NCBI GenBank assembly: GCA_001784725.1
Contig: MFRX01000003.1
Coordinates: forward strand, 1-10,960
Direction of reading: 5' to 3'
Length of the DNA: 10,960 nucleotides
DNA from: Candidatus Moranbacteria bacterium RIFCSPHIGHO2_02_FULL_40_12b
Lineage (GTDB): Bacteria; Patescibacteriota; Minisyncoccia; Moranbacterales; 2-12-FULL-40-10
Part shown: positions 1 through 5,608 of the stretch, piece after piece
Numbering within the stretch: the first letter of the stretch is position 1
How the letters are laid out: the number at the start of each line of letters is the position of its first letter
Position numbers and translations under genes: made by a program
The notes under the pieces: model-generated
Told to the model about the DNA's origin: nothing
Seen by the model: the letters and a program-made list of their open reading frames with translations, nothing else
The model's database searches: none

Positions 1-226
1 TTTGGAATATGCCTCTCTCTGGCATTTTCGTAGTTCATCAGTTTTAATTTGTTGCGAAAAGTTATCCATAACTTTATTTAAATAATTCCGCCGTCGGCGC
101 GCCCCTCCAAAGGCGGGCAGGCGAGGGCTTTGGCCCCGAAGGAGTCGTTTAGCGACCCTACGGGGTAAACTATTTTCCGCCAGAGGCGGACAGGTTTCTA
201 ATGTGTCCATGGCATTTACCATAAAA
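1..226. other. Gene-free left end with palindromes
   Basis: No gene can be supported here. Three structures are visible. An 18-base dyad at 58-75 has arms AAAGTTAT and ATAACTTT around CC. A GC-rich stem at 134-165 pairs CCCCG with CGGGG and has an inner stem GTCG/CGAC (144-147 with 153-156). A 15-base palindrome at 176-190 reads TCCGCC-AGA-GGCGGA and belongs to the same family as those near the tRNA-Asn locus. The strong change from AT-rich to GC-rich DNA at about 90-195 fits a cluster of interspersed hairpin repeats lying just past the end of the AbiE operon. Confidence 0.6.
176..190. repeat. Short palindrome TCCGCC-AGA-GGCGGA
   Basis: Perfect 6-base arms around a 3-base loop. The same arms occur at 1799-1813 and 2219-2233 (loop AAA) and at 2271-2285 (loop TAA), so the window holds four copies of one palindrome family with a variable loop. 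All four are outside protein-coding genes; two are inside tRNA-derived sequence. Confidence 0.75.
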
Positions 227-931
227 TTATTTTTCTTTTTCCAAAGCTAATCTGAGAGCAAATAATGCTTCTGCTTTGAGATTTTTCCTTGCCCATACTT
301 TTTGTTTTTCGGTCAGCAATTCGCCCATACCGGCAAGAATATCTCTGTCTTCAAATTTTTCCATTATTGCAACAGCTTTCTTCAAGAATTCTTTATATGT
401 CACGCCCATGCGATCCTCAATTATTTTTTTATTAACTGGCCAATCATGAGCAAGAAAAAATTGCGCGTCAAAAATATCGCGACTGGTTTTACCTATTCGT
501 TCATACATAGCGCAAAGCTTGTGCGCGGCCATATCCTCCTTAACCATTACCTGCATTGAAATACCAAGAAATGACTTCACATCATATCTTGAACCAAACT
601 CTCGACGATTAATCTCCACTTTAACATTTTGAGCATTTATATCTTTTTTATCGTAAGAAAGAATATAAAAAAGATTAAATCTCTTTTTTCTTATCTGTTT
701 CAACTTTCCATAATTTTCAAGAATTGCTTTGACGCGTTCAAATACATAATCTTCTTTTTCAGCATTAAGCAAATCAAAATCCAAATCCACCGAAAAACGG
801 TTGAGATCATAAAAAAGCGTGGCGGCGGTCCCACCCTTAAACCCCAAAATCGTGCTGATTGTGGGATCGGTATAGATATCCTTAAGAATTTTTACTAGAA
901 TATTTTTATGCTTAGCGGTATCAAGAGGCAT
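227..931 (-). CDS. AbiEii-type nucleotidyltransferase toxin
   Basis: This 234-residue protein is a probable toxin of a type IV toxin-antitoxin system of the AbiEii/AbiGii nucleotidyltransferase family. Visible motifs are the nucleotidyltransferase signature KGGTAATLF (residues 32-40) followed by RFSVDLDF (45-52), that is GG-T with the metal-binding pair D49 and D51, and later the family block with VKEDMAAHKL and the RDIFD segment. AbiEii relatives transfer nucleotides to RNA targets such as tRNA acceptor ends and cause growth arrest when not counteracted; that activity is family knowledge, not shown here. The gene begins 8 bases after the stop of the AbiEi-like gene, so the pair is a two-gene operon in the usual antitoxin-toxin order. 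All catalytic motifs seem intact. No Shine-Dalgarno sequence precedes the ATG, so translational coupling to the antitoxin is likely. Confidence 0.88.
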   Translation of the reverse strand: MPLDTAKHKNILVKILKDIYTDPTISTILGFKGGTAATLFYDLNRFSVDLDFDLLNAEKEDYVFERVKAILENYGKLKQIRKKRFNLFYILSYDKKDINAQNVKVEINRREFGSRYDVKSFLGISMQVMVKEDMAAHKLCAMYERIGKTSRDIFDAQFFLAHDWPVNKKIIEDRMGVTYKEFLKKAVAIMEKFEDRDILAGMGELLTEKQKVWARKNLKAEALFALRLALEKEK

Positions 932-939
932 AGGTTTTG

Positions 940-1524
940 TTATTTTAAATTTTTAATTGATTCATGATATATTTTCACCATTTTTGCCATTCGCTTATTG
1001 CCTCCGTAAATAGGCAAAATTTCGTACACTTTATTCCAGCTCAAAACCGACAGATTATCAAAATGGTAATCTTTATGGAGATAGACTACATCCAAAAACG
1101 CTCTCTCGGGTGAAGCAATATTATAATTTTCTCTTGACTCTATACCGGCCTGATTGGTGAGAATAGTATCCTTAATTTTTTTATAAGAATATTTCTGTCC
1201 ATCACACTCAATTTCTTTAGTAGTATATGACATGACAAAAATTTGACCGTATAGCTGAAATGTTATTCCTGCCGCCCCCAAAACAGTTTCCAAACTCACA
1301 TATGAAGGCGTATATATTTTGGTAGCCAGTTCATATTTATCATAGTTCTTGTCTTTGGAGTAAATGCCCTTGCGCACAGCATTCATTTTTCCGGCTTTGA
1401 CGTAGCGGTGAATTTTTTTCTTTACGAAATTTACATCAGATTCTCCCCAAAGCAAAATCAGGTCTTTAAAAGTAAAGATTGTTTTCTTTGATCTCATCAG
1501 GTCTAAAATGTAATCTTTTTCCAT
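940..1524 (-). CDS. AbiEi-like antitoxin / transcriptional repressor
   Basis: This 194-residue protein is the partner of the AbiEii toxin gene directly downstream. The N-terminal part (about residues 1-60) looks like a winged helix-turn-helix, with DVNFVKKKIHRYVKAGKMNA and the wing-like RKGIYSKD. The C-terminal part holds the block NIASPERAFLDVVYL, typical of AbiEi-family proteins (usually ATPE/SPE-R/K-A-L-D). Family members neutralise the toxin and repress their own operon by binding inverted repeats. Upstream there is a good promoter and a palindrome between the predicted transcription start and the ATG, which fits autorepression. The 5' leader has no Shine-Dalgarno sequence. The whole pair is more AT-rich than the rpoD, dnaG and ppsA genes, a hint of recent acquisition. 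Confidence 0.82.
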   Translation of the reverse strand: MEKDYILDLMRSKKTIFTFKDLILLWGESDVNFVKKKIHRYVKAGKMNAVRKGIYSKDKNYDKYELATKIYTPSYVSLETVLGAAGITFQLYGQIFVMSYTTKEIECDGQKYSYKKIKDTILTNQAGIESRENYNIASPERAFLDVVYLHKDYHFDNLSVLSWNKVYEILPIYGGNKRMAKMVKIYHESIKNLK

Positions 1525-1548
1525 AGATTTATGATTTATACCCCATTG

Positions 1549-1566
1549 GTACCCATTTTTGGGTAC
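1549..1566. promoter_or_regulatory. Possible AbiEi operator palindrome
   Basis: Arms GTACCC (1549-1554) and GGGTAC (1561-1566) are separated by six bases. The dyad lies between the predicted transcription start (about 1571) and the antitoxin ATG (1524), where a bound repressor would block transcription. A related unit, TACCCCATT, lies just beside it. The role as AbiEi binding site is inferred from family behaviour. Confidence 0.5.
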
Positions 1567-1577
1567 TACTGGTTTAA

Positions 1578-1606
1578 ATTATATGCTATAGCGCAAATAA
1601 GCGCAA
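1578..1606 (-). promoter_or_regulatory. Sigma-70 promoter of the AbiE operon
   Basis: On the minus strand a -35 element TTGCGC (1606-1601) and a perfect -10 element TATAAT (1583-1578) are spaced by 17 bases. The predicted start is near 1571, giving a leader of about 45 bases. A direct repeat of GCGCAA flanks and includes the -35 element. Confidence 0.65.
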
Positions 1607-1683
1607 GAGCCTGAAAGAATAAGCAAATTGCTACTAAACAAGCAAATTGTAAAAATGCCTGAAAAATGGCGTGTTTATGAGGT

Positions 1684-1722
1684 TTTTTATGGTAATTTTT
1701 TTGAAAAATTTTACCATAAAAA
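1684..1722. repeat. AT-rich 12-base inverted repeat
   Basis: Arms TTTTTATGGTAA (1684-1695) and TTACCATAAAAA (1711-1722) are perfect complements around 15 bases, which themselves contain T-run/A-run pairing. It sits between the AbiE promoter and the terminator of the neighbouring tRNA/nuclease locus. It may be a second terminator-like hairpin or a small repeat; nothing decides between them. Confidence 0.5.
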
Positions 1723-1743
1723 GTTGTGCTGTCCTACTCGGAT

Positions 1744-1776
1744 AAAAAAATAACCCCGTAAATAGGGGTTATTTTT
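1744..1776. terminator. Bidirectional rho-independent terminator
   Basis: Stem ATAACCCC (1750-1757) pairs with GGGGTTAT (1765-1772) around a 7-base loop. The stem is flanked by an A-run on the left and a T-run on the right, so both strands give a hairpin followed by T residues. It lies about 60 bases after the stop of the GIY-YIG gene and should end minus-strand transcripts coming from the tRNA-Asn/GIY-YIG locus before the AbiE promoter. Confidence 0.75.
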
Positions 1777-1781
1777 GTCGG

Positions 1782-1798
1782 CTCCGGCGGCTGGATTC
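1782..1798 (-). pseudogene. 3' end of a broken tRNA-Asn-like gene
   Basis: Read on the minus strand this gives GAAT (end of a T-loop), CCAGC (3' T-stem), CGCCGGA (3' acceptor strand), a G discriminator, then CCG in the place of CCA. The acceptor strand pairs fully with the 5' strand TCCGGCG of the broken tRNA-Asn copy ending at 2308. It is interrupted exactly in the T-loop by the 42-base hairpin repeat. It may therefore be the other part of that broken gene. Confidence 0.55.
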
Positions 1799-1834
1799 TC
1801 CGCCAAAGGCGGATGCGCCTCGGGCGCAGAACCT
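1793..1834 (-). repeat. 42-base double-hairpin repeat, copy 1
   Basis: This is identical over 42 bases to the copy at 2213-2254, in the same orientation and exactly 420 bases away. It is made of two back-to-back 15-base hairpins, TCCGCC-AAA-GGCGGA and TGCGCC-TCG-GGCGCA, bounded by GGATTC on one side and GAACCT on the other. On the minus strand these borders read AGGTTC and GAATCC, the two sides of a tRNA T-loop. It starts just after the stop codon of the GIY-YIG gene. Confidence 0.85.
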
Positions 1835-1837
1835 TAA

Positions 1838-2077
1838 TTACTTTAATTTTTCATCCAGCCATCTTCTGCCTTGTCCGGATTTTAAAAATTTTTCGCGCTT
1901 CATTGCTTCGCTACGCGTCTGATATTCTTCTTGATAAATCAACTTCCATGGTTTGCGTCCTCTTGTATAGCGGCATTTTCCCTTATTGTGCTCTGTAATT
2001 CTTTTTAGTACATTATCCGTACTGCCAATATAGCGGGTATCATAAAATGAACTCTTAATCACATAAACGTAATGCAT
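1838..2077 (-). CDS. Small GIY-YIG nuclease domain protein
   Basis: This 79-residue single-domain protein belongs to the GIY-YIG nuclease superfamily, of the UvrC N-terminal/YhbQ (URI) kind. The two signature strands are MHYVYVIKS (residues 1-9, YVY in the place of GIY) and RYIGST (15-20). They are followed by the conserved region with the catalytic-type arginine (VLKRITEHNKGKCRYTRGRKPWKLIY) and the late glutamate (SEAMKREKFLKSG). The length is normal for the stand-alone family, whose cellular role is not well known; related domains cut DNA in repair, restriction and intron homing. The gene lies 24 bases downstream of the tRNA-Asn and between two identical 42-base repeats, so it could be the enzyme of a small mobile cassette, though such genes are also common as lone housekeeping or orphan genes. 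No Shine-Dalgarno sequence is seen. Confidence 0.88.
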   Translation of the reverse strand: MHYVYVIKSSFYDTRYIGSTDNVLKRITEHNKGKCRYTRGRKPWKLIYQEEYQTRSEAMKREKFLKSGQGRRWLDEKLK

Positions 2078-2087
2078 ATCGAGGAAA

Positions 2088-2188
2088 AATAAATTTTTAT
2101 GCTCCGGCGATAGGATTCGAACCTATAACCAATTGATTAACAGTCAACTGCTCTACCATTGAGCTACGCCGGAGCATAAAAATTTATT
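2088..2188. repeat. 22-base inverted repeat around tRNA-Asn
   Basis: Bases 2088-2109 are the exact reverse complement of 2167-2188. Seven of the pairs are the tRNA acceptor stem; the other 15 extend outward and include the discriminator base paired with position -1. A precursor RNA would thus carry a 22-pair acceptor stem. Such long pairing beyond the acceptor end is unusual, because it covers the usual RNase P cut site. Confidence 0.85.
2102..2173 (-). tRNA. tRNA-Asn(GUU)
   Basis: All arms fold: acceptor TCCGGCG/CGCCGGA, D-stem GCTC/GAGC, anticodon stem GTTGA/TCAAT with loop CTGTTAA (anticodon GTT at 2141-2139), variable loop TGGTT, T-stem ATAGG/CCTAT with loop TTCGAAT, G discriminator. Length is 72 bases and no CCA is encoded. 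It sits between the rpoD gene and the GIY-YIG gene, and a broken copy of a second tRNA-Asn lies just upstream of it. Confidence 0.96.
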
Positions 2189-2212
2189 ATTTTTATATTT
2201 AATTTTAAAACA

Positions 2213-2254
2213 GGATTCTCCGCCAAAGGCGGATGCGCCTCGGGCGCAGAACCT
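2213..2254 (-). repeat. 42-base double-hairpin repeat, copy 2
   Basis: This copy is identical to 1793-1834 and lies inside the T-loop of the broken tRNA-Asn. The two direct copies flank the intact tRNA-Asn and the GIY-YIG gene. Recombination between them would remove 420 bases and join the two broken tRNA parts. Confidence 0.85.
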
Positions 2255-2270
2255 ACGACATGGGGATTAA

Positions 2271-2285
2271 TCCGCCTAAGGCGGA
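2271..2285. repeat. Palindrome TCCGCC-TAA-GGCGGA in tRNA relic
   Basis: This is a perfect 6-base-arm palindrome of the same family as 176-190. It replaces about ten bases covering the 5' anticodon stem and first anticodon base of the broken tRNA-Asn. Confidence 0.75.
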
Positions 2286-2433
2286 CTCTACCATTGAGCT
2301 ACGCCGGAATGATAAATAATGTAAAATTAAAAAATCAAAATGTAAAATTATTCTTAATAAATATTATTTAATTTTCAATAAACTAGCGGAAATTAATATA
2401 TCAAAAAACAATAAAATAATCAACTTCTCTTTG

Positions 2434-2461
2434 GTTATGAGTTACTGATTGCTGGTTACTA
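2434..2461. repeat. Four degenerate 7-base repeats after rpoD
   Basis: On the plus strand four heptamers follow one another: GTTATGA, GTTACTG, ATTGCTG, GTTACTA. They end just before the rpoD stop codon. A cleaner array of the same period and a similar unit lies inside dnaG (4979-5006). The rest of 2311-2433 is very AT-rich and shows nothing else; no clear terminator for rpoD was found. Confidence 0.5.
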
Positions 2462-2464
2462 TTT

Positions 2465-3718
2465 TTAATAATGCTTCAATTTTTTTATCGCCTGATGGTC
2501 CCGGATTTTTTCCAGCGCTTTGGCTTCTATCTGCCGGATACGCTCGCGCGTTACGCCGAATTCCTGGCCCACTTCTTCCAAAGTGTGGGTGACGCCGTCT
2601 TCCAGTCCGAAGCGGATTTTCAAAATCTTTTGTTCGCGGGGTGAAAGTTCACTGAGCACTTCCGCCACATGATTTTTCAGGAGCTTCCGCGACGCCGCCT
2701 GATGAGGCATAATCGTTTCCGTGTCTTCAATGAAATCCCCCAGCACGCTGTCATCGTCGTTGTCGCCGACCGATGTTTCCAGTGAAACGGTTTCCTGCGA
2801 TATTTTCTGAATGTGCCTGATTTTTTCAACTTCTATGCTCATCTCCGCCGCGATTTCTTCCGGCAGGGGTTCGCGTCCCAGCTCCTGAACCAGCCGCCTG
2901 GTCACCTGGGTATACTTATTGATCGTTTCCACCATATGGACCGGAATGCGGATAGTTCTCGATTGGTCGGCCAGCGCCCGGGTGATCGCCTGCCGTATCC
3001 ACCAGGTCGCGTAAGTTGAAAATTTATAGCCCTTTCGGTAGTCAAATTTTTCCACGGCGCGGAAAAGCCCGATATTCCCCTCCTGGATCAGATCCAAAAG
3101 CGACAAGCTGTGGGACCGTCCCACATATTTCTTGGCGATGCTTACCACCAGACGCAAATTGGCCTCGGTGAGCCGTTGCTTGGCGGCCAGATCTCCTTTC
3201 TCATTGGCTTTTGCCAGTTTTACTTCTTCCTCGCCGGTAAGAAGCGCCACCCGCCCTATTTCTTTGAGATACATCTGGACCAAATCCGCCGAAGACCCGT
3301 CAATTTCAATGGAAGAAATGTCGAATTCCTCCGATTTTCCTTTGCCGAATTTCTCCCCAACTTTGTCGGTCTCGATTTTTAGAAGTTCGCTGGATCCAAT
3401 AATTTTGACTCCGGCGTCTTCCAGTTTTTCATAAAGATTTTCCAGTTTTTCCAGGTCGGTTTCCACATCCGGCATAGCATGGATTATTTCGTCTTCTGTG
3501 ATAAAACCGCGCTGCTTGCCGCGGATAACCAGATCTTCAAAAGGACTTTCCCCTTTTTTTGAGATATCCGCTTTTTTAATTTTTTTTCCCGCTTTCCTGA
3601 TCGGTTTTCTGGCCGCTCTTTTTTTTCTCCTGGCCGCCTTGCGCTTCATCCTTTTTACCGCTTTTTTTTTCGCCTTTTTTTTGGACTTTTTTTTGTTTTT
3701 GGATTTTTTCTTTTTCAT
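2465..3718 (-). CDS. rpoD: RNA polymerase principal sigma factor RpoD (sigma-70)
   Basis: This 417-residue protein directs RNA polymerase to housekeeping promoters. Parts in order: a K/R-rich tail (residues 1-50), a region 1.1-like segment (about 58-108, FITEDEIIHAMP), region 1.2 from DLVQMYLKEIGRVALL (145-160), regions 2.1-2.4 (about 183-265) with the core-binding DLIQEGNIGL and the melting/-10 recognition block FSTYATWWIRQAI, region 3 (266-345), and region 4.2 with the -35 helix-turn-helix HTLEEVGQEFGVTRERIRQI (378-397). It starts 3 bases after the dnaG stop, so the two are co-transcribed and probably coupled. This is the classic dnaG-rpoD arrangement. No Shine-Dalgarno sequence precedes the ATG, and an in-frame Met also exists at residue 24. 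The tail, with about 32 Lys/Arg in 50 residues, is odd and is discussed as a finding. Confidence 0.97.
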   Translation of the reverse strand: MKKKKSKNKKKSKKKAKKKAVKRMKRKAARRKKRAARKPIRKAGKKIKKADISKKGESPFEDLVIRGKQRGFITEDEIIHAMPDVETDLEKLENLYEKLEDAGVKIIGSSELLKIETDKVGEKFGKGKSEEFDISSIEIDGSSADLVQMYLKEIGRVALLTGEEEVKLAKANEKGDLAAKQRLTEANLRLVVSIAKKYVGRSHSLSLLDLIQEGNIGLFRAVEKFDYRKGYKFSTYATWWIRQAITRALADQSRTIRIPVHMVETINKYTQVTRRLVQELGREPLPEEIAAEMSIEVEKIRHIQKISQETVSLETSVGDNDDDSVLGDFIEDTETIMPHQAASRKLLKNHVAEVLSELSPREQKILKIRFGLEDGVTHTLEEVGQEFGVTRERIRQIEAKALEKIRDHQAIKKLKHY

Positions 3719-3721
3719 ATG

Positions 3722-5557
3722 TTAATTATTTTCTAAGTCCTTAGTGATTTTTGAAAATTCTCGCATTAAATATACGGCTGCGTTTTTGTCTCCCTCCTCT
3801 TCCGCCTTCTTAATGTCTCTCTCAATCATCTTGAGTTTTCCCCGGCATATTTCTTTTTCCAATTCTTTGATATAATGCTCCGCCAGAAGCCAGCCGTCCC
3901 GCAATTCATTTTCTTTTACTCCTTCGCGGGCGTCAAATTGGTATTTCGCTTCAAAAAAAAGACGCTGAGCTTTTTTGTCAATTTCACTGTTGCGGTATTC
4001 TTCCGTCAGTTTTCCGAATTCAAAATCCAGTTCCCGCCCTTTTTCAAAAATAATCCTGAAAAGCTCGTCGTTTTTTAAGAAATTTATAATATCATCTGAA
4101 TTATATTCCAAAACCTTTTTCCAAACAAGCCGGTCGGCAAGCATCAGTCCCGTTATCTTATCCCTGATCATTTCAGACCGGCTGAGCGCGGGTCCGCTTT
4201 CTCCGCCCGGAACTTCTTTTTCCCCGGCATAATTTTCCCGGGCGCCTGATTTTATTTTCTTCAGCGTGTCCAGAATGGATTTTTCCGCCACTTCCAGTTT
4301 TCCGGCCAAATTTTTTATCCAGTGGCTCTTTTCAACTTCATTTTCCATAAAACTGACGGCGTTCAAAATTTCGCCGGCTATTTTCTTTTTTCCCTCGGCT
4401 TTTCTTGAGTCATATTTCGCGAAGGACTTATTAAAAAAATATTCCATCGCGGGAATGGCTTTTTCCACCGAAGCGATCAGTTTCGCGGGGTCTTTGGCGG
4501 CCAGTTCCGCCGCGTCTTTCCCTTCGCCGATATCCACCACCTCGGCATTAAATCCCTTTTCAAAGGCGAGCAGGATGCTTTTTTTCGCCGCGCCCTCGCC
4601 CGCCGGATCCGCGTCAAAAAACATTTTGACGCTGTCCGAATAACGTTTCAGAATTTCGAGCTGGTCCGAAGTTAAAGCTGTGCCGGAAACCGCCACTGTG
4701 TTCTTTATTCCCGCCTGGTGCGAAGCGATGACATCCAGATTTCCCTCCACCAGCACGGTAAAATCCCTGCTTTTTATTTCCTGTTTGGCTTTGTCAATCC
4801 CGTATAGAATTTTGCTTTTATGATAGGCGACAGTCTCCGGAGTATTTACGTATTTGGCCTGCGACTCGTCCCCGCCGGGAGCCACTCGCGCCGAAAATCC
4901 GACAACTTTCCCCATCACATCGGCAACGGGAAAAATTATCCGGTCGCGGAAGCGATCGTAGTAATTACTTACAGCTTGGTTGTGAGTTGTGGGTTGTGGG
5001 TTGTTAGTTTCTTTTTGCACTAACAGTCCCGTCTTCGCTATCTCTTCGATTTCATATTCTTTTCCTAAAAGAAAGTTTAACAAATTTCTCCATCCCGCCG
5101 GCGCGTAGCCGAGGCGGAAGTCCTTTATCGTTTCGTTTTTCAATCCTCGTTGGCGCAAATATTCCATTATTTTTCCTTTTCCCGCTCCGTCCCATAATTG
5201 TTTTTCGTAAAATTTAGTCGCCAGTTCCAGAATTTCCATGATCTTGTTTTTATCATCGGCTGCTTTTCCGTCGTACCTTTGCAACTGGATTCCGGCCTTG
5301 TCCGCCAGGATTTTCAGCGCTTCCTTGAATTCCAGTCCTTCCTGCTCCATCAGAAACCCGAAAACATCACCGCCTTTCCCGCAGCCGAAGCAGTGCCAGA
5401 TTTGCTTCTCTTCGCTCACCATGAAAGAAGGCGTCTTTTCATTATGAAAAGGGCAGCGCGCCCGCCAGTTGGCGCCTGCCTTTGAAAGCCGGACATATTC
5501 GCCGATTAAGTCGACGATATTAATTCGGGACTTTATTTCTTCAACGGCGGAATTCAT
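3722..5557 (-). CDS. dnaG: DNA primase DnaG
   Basis: This 611-residue protein makes RNA primers for replication at the fork. It has an N-terminal zinc-binding domain with ligands C35, H38, C56 and C59 (CPFH and CFGC), followed by the RNA polymerase core with YYDRFRDRIIFP (199-210). A TOPRIM fold follows with VLVEGNLDV (catalytic E271) and FFDADPAG (D315, D317), then a helical C-terminal region for helicase contact that is poorly conserved. The ATG at 5557 is chosen over the TTG one codon upstream, because it gives the usual MN..VEEIKSRI start. A 14-residue stretch rich in N, P, T and Q (184-197) just before YYDRF is encoded by a 7-base tandem repeat and looks like an insertion. The gene lies 51 bases after an unknown gene and 3 bases before rpoD. 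Confidence 0.97.
   Translation of the reverse strand: MNSAVEEIKSRINIVDLIGEYVRLSKAGANWRARCPFHNEKTPSFMVSEEKQIWHCFGCGKGGDVFGFLMEQEGLEFKEALKILADKAGIQLQRYDGKAADDKNKIMEILELATKFYEKQLWDGAGKGKIMEYLRQRGLKNETIKDFRLGYAPAGWRNLLNFLLGKEYEIEEIAKTGLLVQKETNNPQPTTHNQAVSNYYDRFRDRIIFPVADVMGKVVGFSARVAPGGDESQAKYVNTPETVAYHKSKILYGIDKAKQEIKSRDFTVLVEGNLDVIASHQAGIKNTVAVSGTALTSDQLEILKRYSDSVKMFFDADPAGEGAAKKSILLAFEKGFNAEVVDIGEGKDAAELAAKDPAKLIASVEKAIPAMEYFFNKSFAKYDSRKAEGKKKIAGEILNAVSFMENEVEKSHWIKNLAGKLEVAEKSILDTLKKIKSGARENYAGEKEVPGGESGPALSRSEMIRDKITGLMLADRLVWKKVLEYNSDDIINFLKNDELFRIIFEKGRELDFEFGKLTEEYRNSEIDKKAQRLFFEAKYQFDAREGVKENELRDGWLLAEHYIKELEKEICRGKLKMIERDIKKAEEEGDKNAAVYLMREFSKITKDLENN
4979..5006. repeat. 7-base tandem repeat inside dnaG
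   Basis: On the plus strand four units read GTTGTGA, GTTGTGG, GTTGTGG, GTTGTTA. They encode part of the N/P/T-rich spacer of DnaG. The unit length is not a multiple of three, so gain or loss of one unit would shift the dnaG reading frame. Confidence 0.7.
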
Positions 5558-5608
5558 CAATAAATTTATAGCATTTAATCCTTAATACAGCAAACAGTGA
5601 AAAATATT

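Larger units (their letters stand above)
2211..2308 (-). pseudogene. Broken tRNA-Asn gene with inserted palindromes
   Basis: On the minus strand the 5' part is a clear tRNA: acceptor TCCGGCG (from 2308), TA, D-arm with AATGGTA loop, the same start as the intact tRNA-Asn. The 5' strand of the anticodon stem and part of the anticodon are replaced by a palindrome (2271-2285), after which TTAATCCCC, a variable loop ATGTC and T-stem GTAGG follow. These remains fit an ancestral loop CTGTTAA with stem GGGGA/TCCCC, that is tRNA-Asn(GUU). The T-loop is then opened between TTC and GAAT by the 42-base hairpin repeat, and the sequence beyond CCTGT has no acceptor strand. It cannot give a normal tRNA. Its anticodon and T-stem differ from the intact copy, so it is an old paralogue and not a fresh duplicate. 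Confidence 0.8.

Noticed and set aside
1..38. Possible start of another minus-strand gene running off the left edge (ATG at 38-36).
   Set aside because: Only about 13 codons are visible, with no recognisable motif and no upstream signal.
61..71. DnaA-box-like sequence TTATCCATA.
   Set aside because: One isolated near match with no cluster and no dnaA/dnaN context; it is better explained as the centre of the dyad at 58-75.
1793..2285. CRISPR-like array from the repeated palindromes.
   Set aside because: Only two copies of the 42-base repeat, spaced by genes and not by short uniform spacers; no cas gene is present.
1782..2308. A trans-spliced split tRNA-Asn made from the two broken parts.
   Set aside because: The 5' part has lost the first anticodon base and the 5' anticodon stem, and an intact tRNA-Asn lies between, so decay explains it better.
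3110..3434. Plus-strand open frames across rpoD, dnaG and ppsA.
   Set aside because: They lie opposite strongly conserved coding sequence and their products look like random reverse-frame translations.
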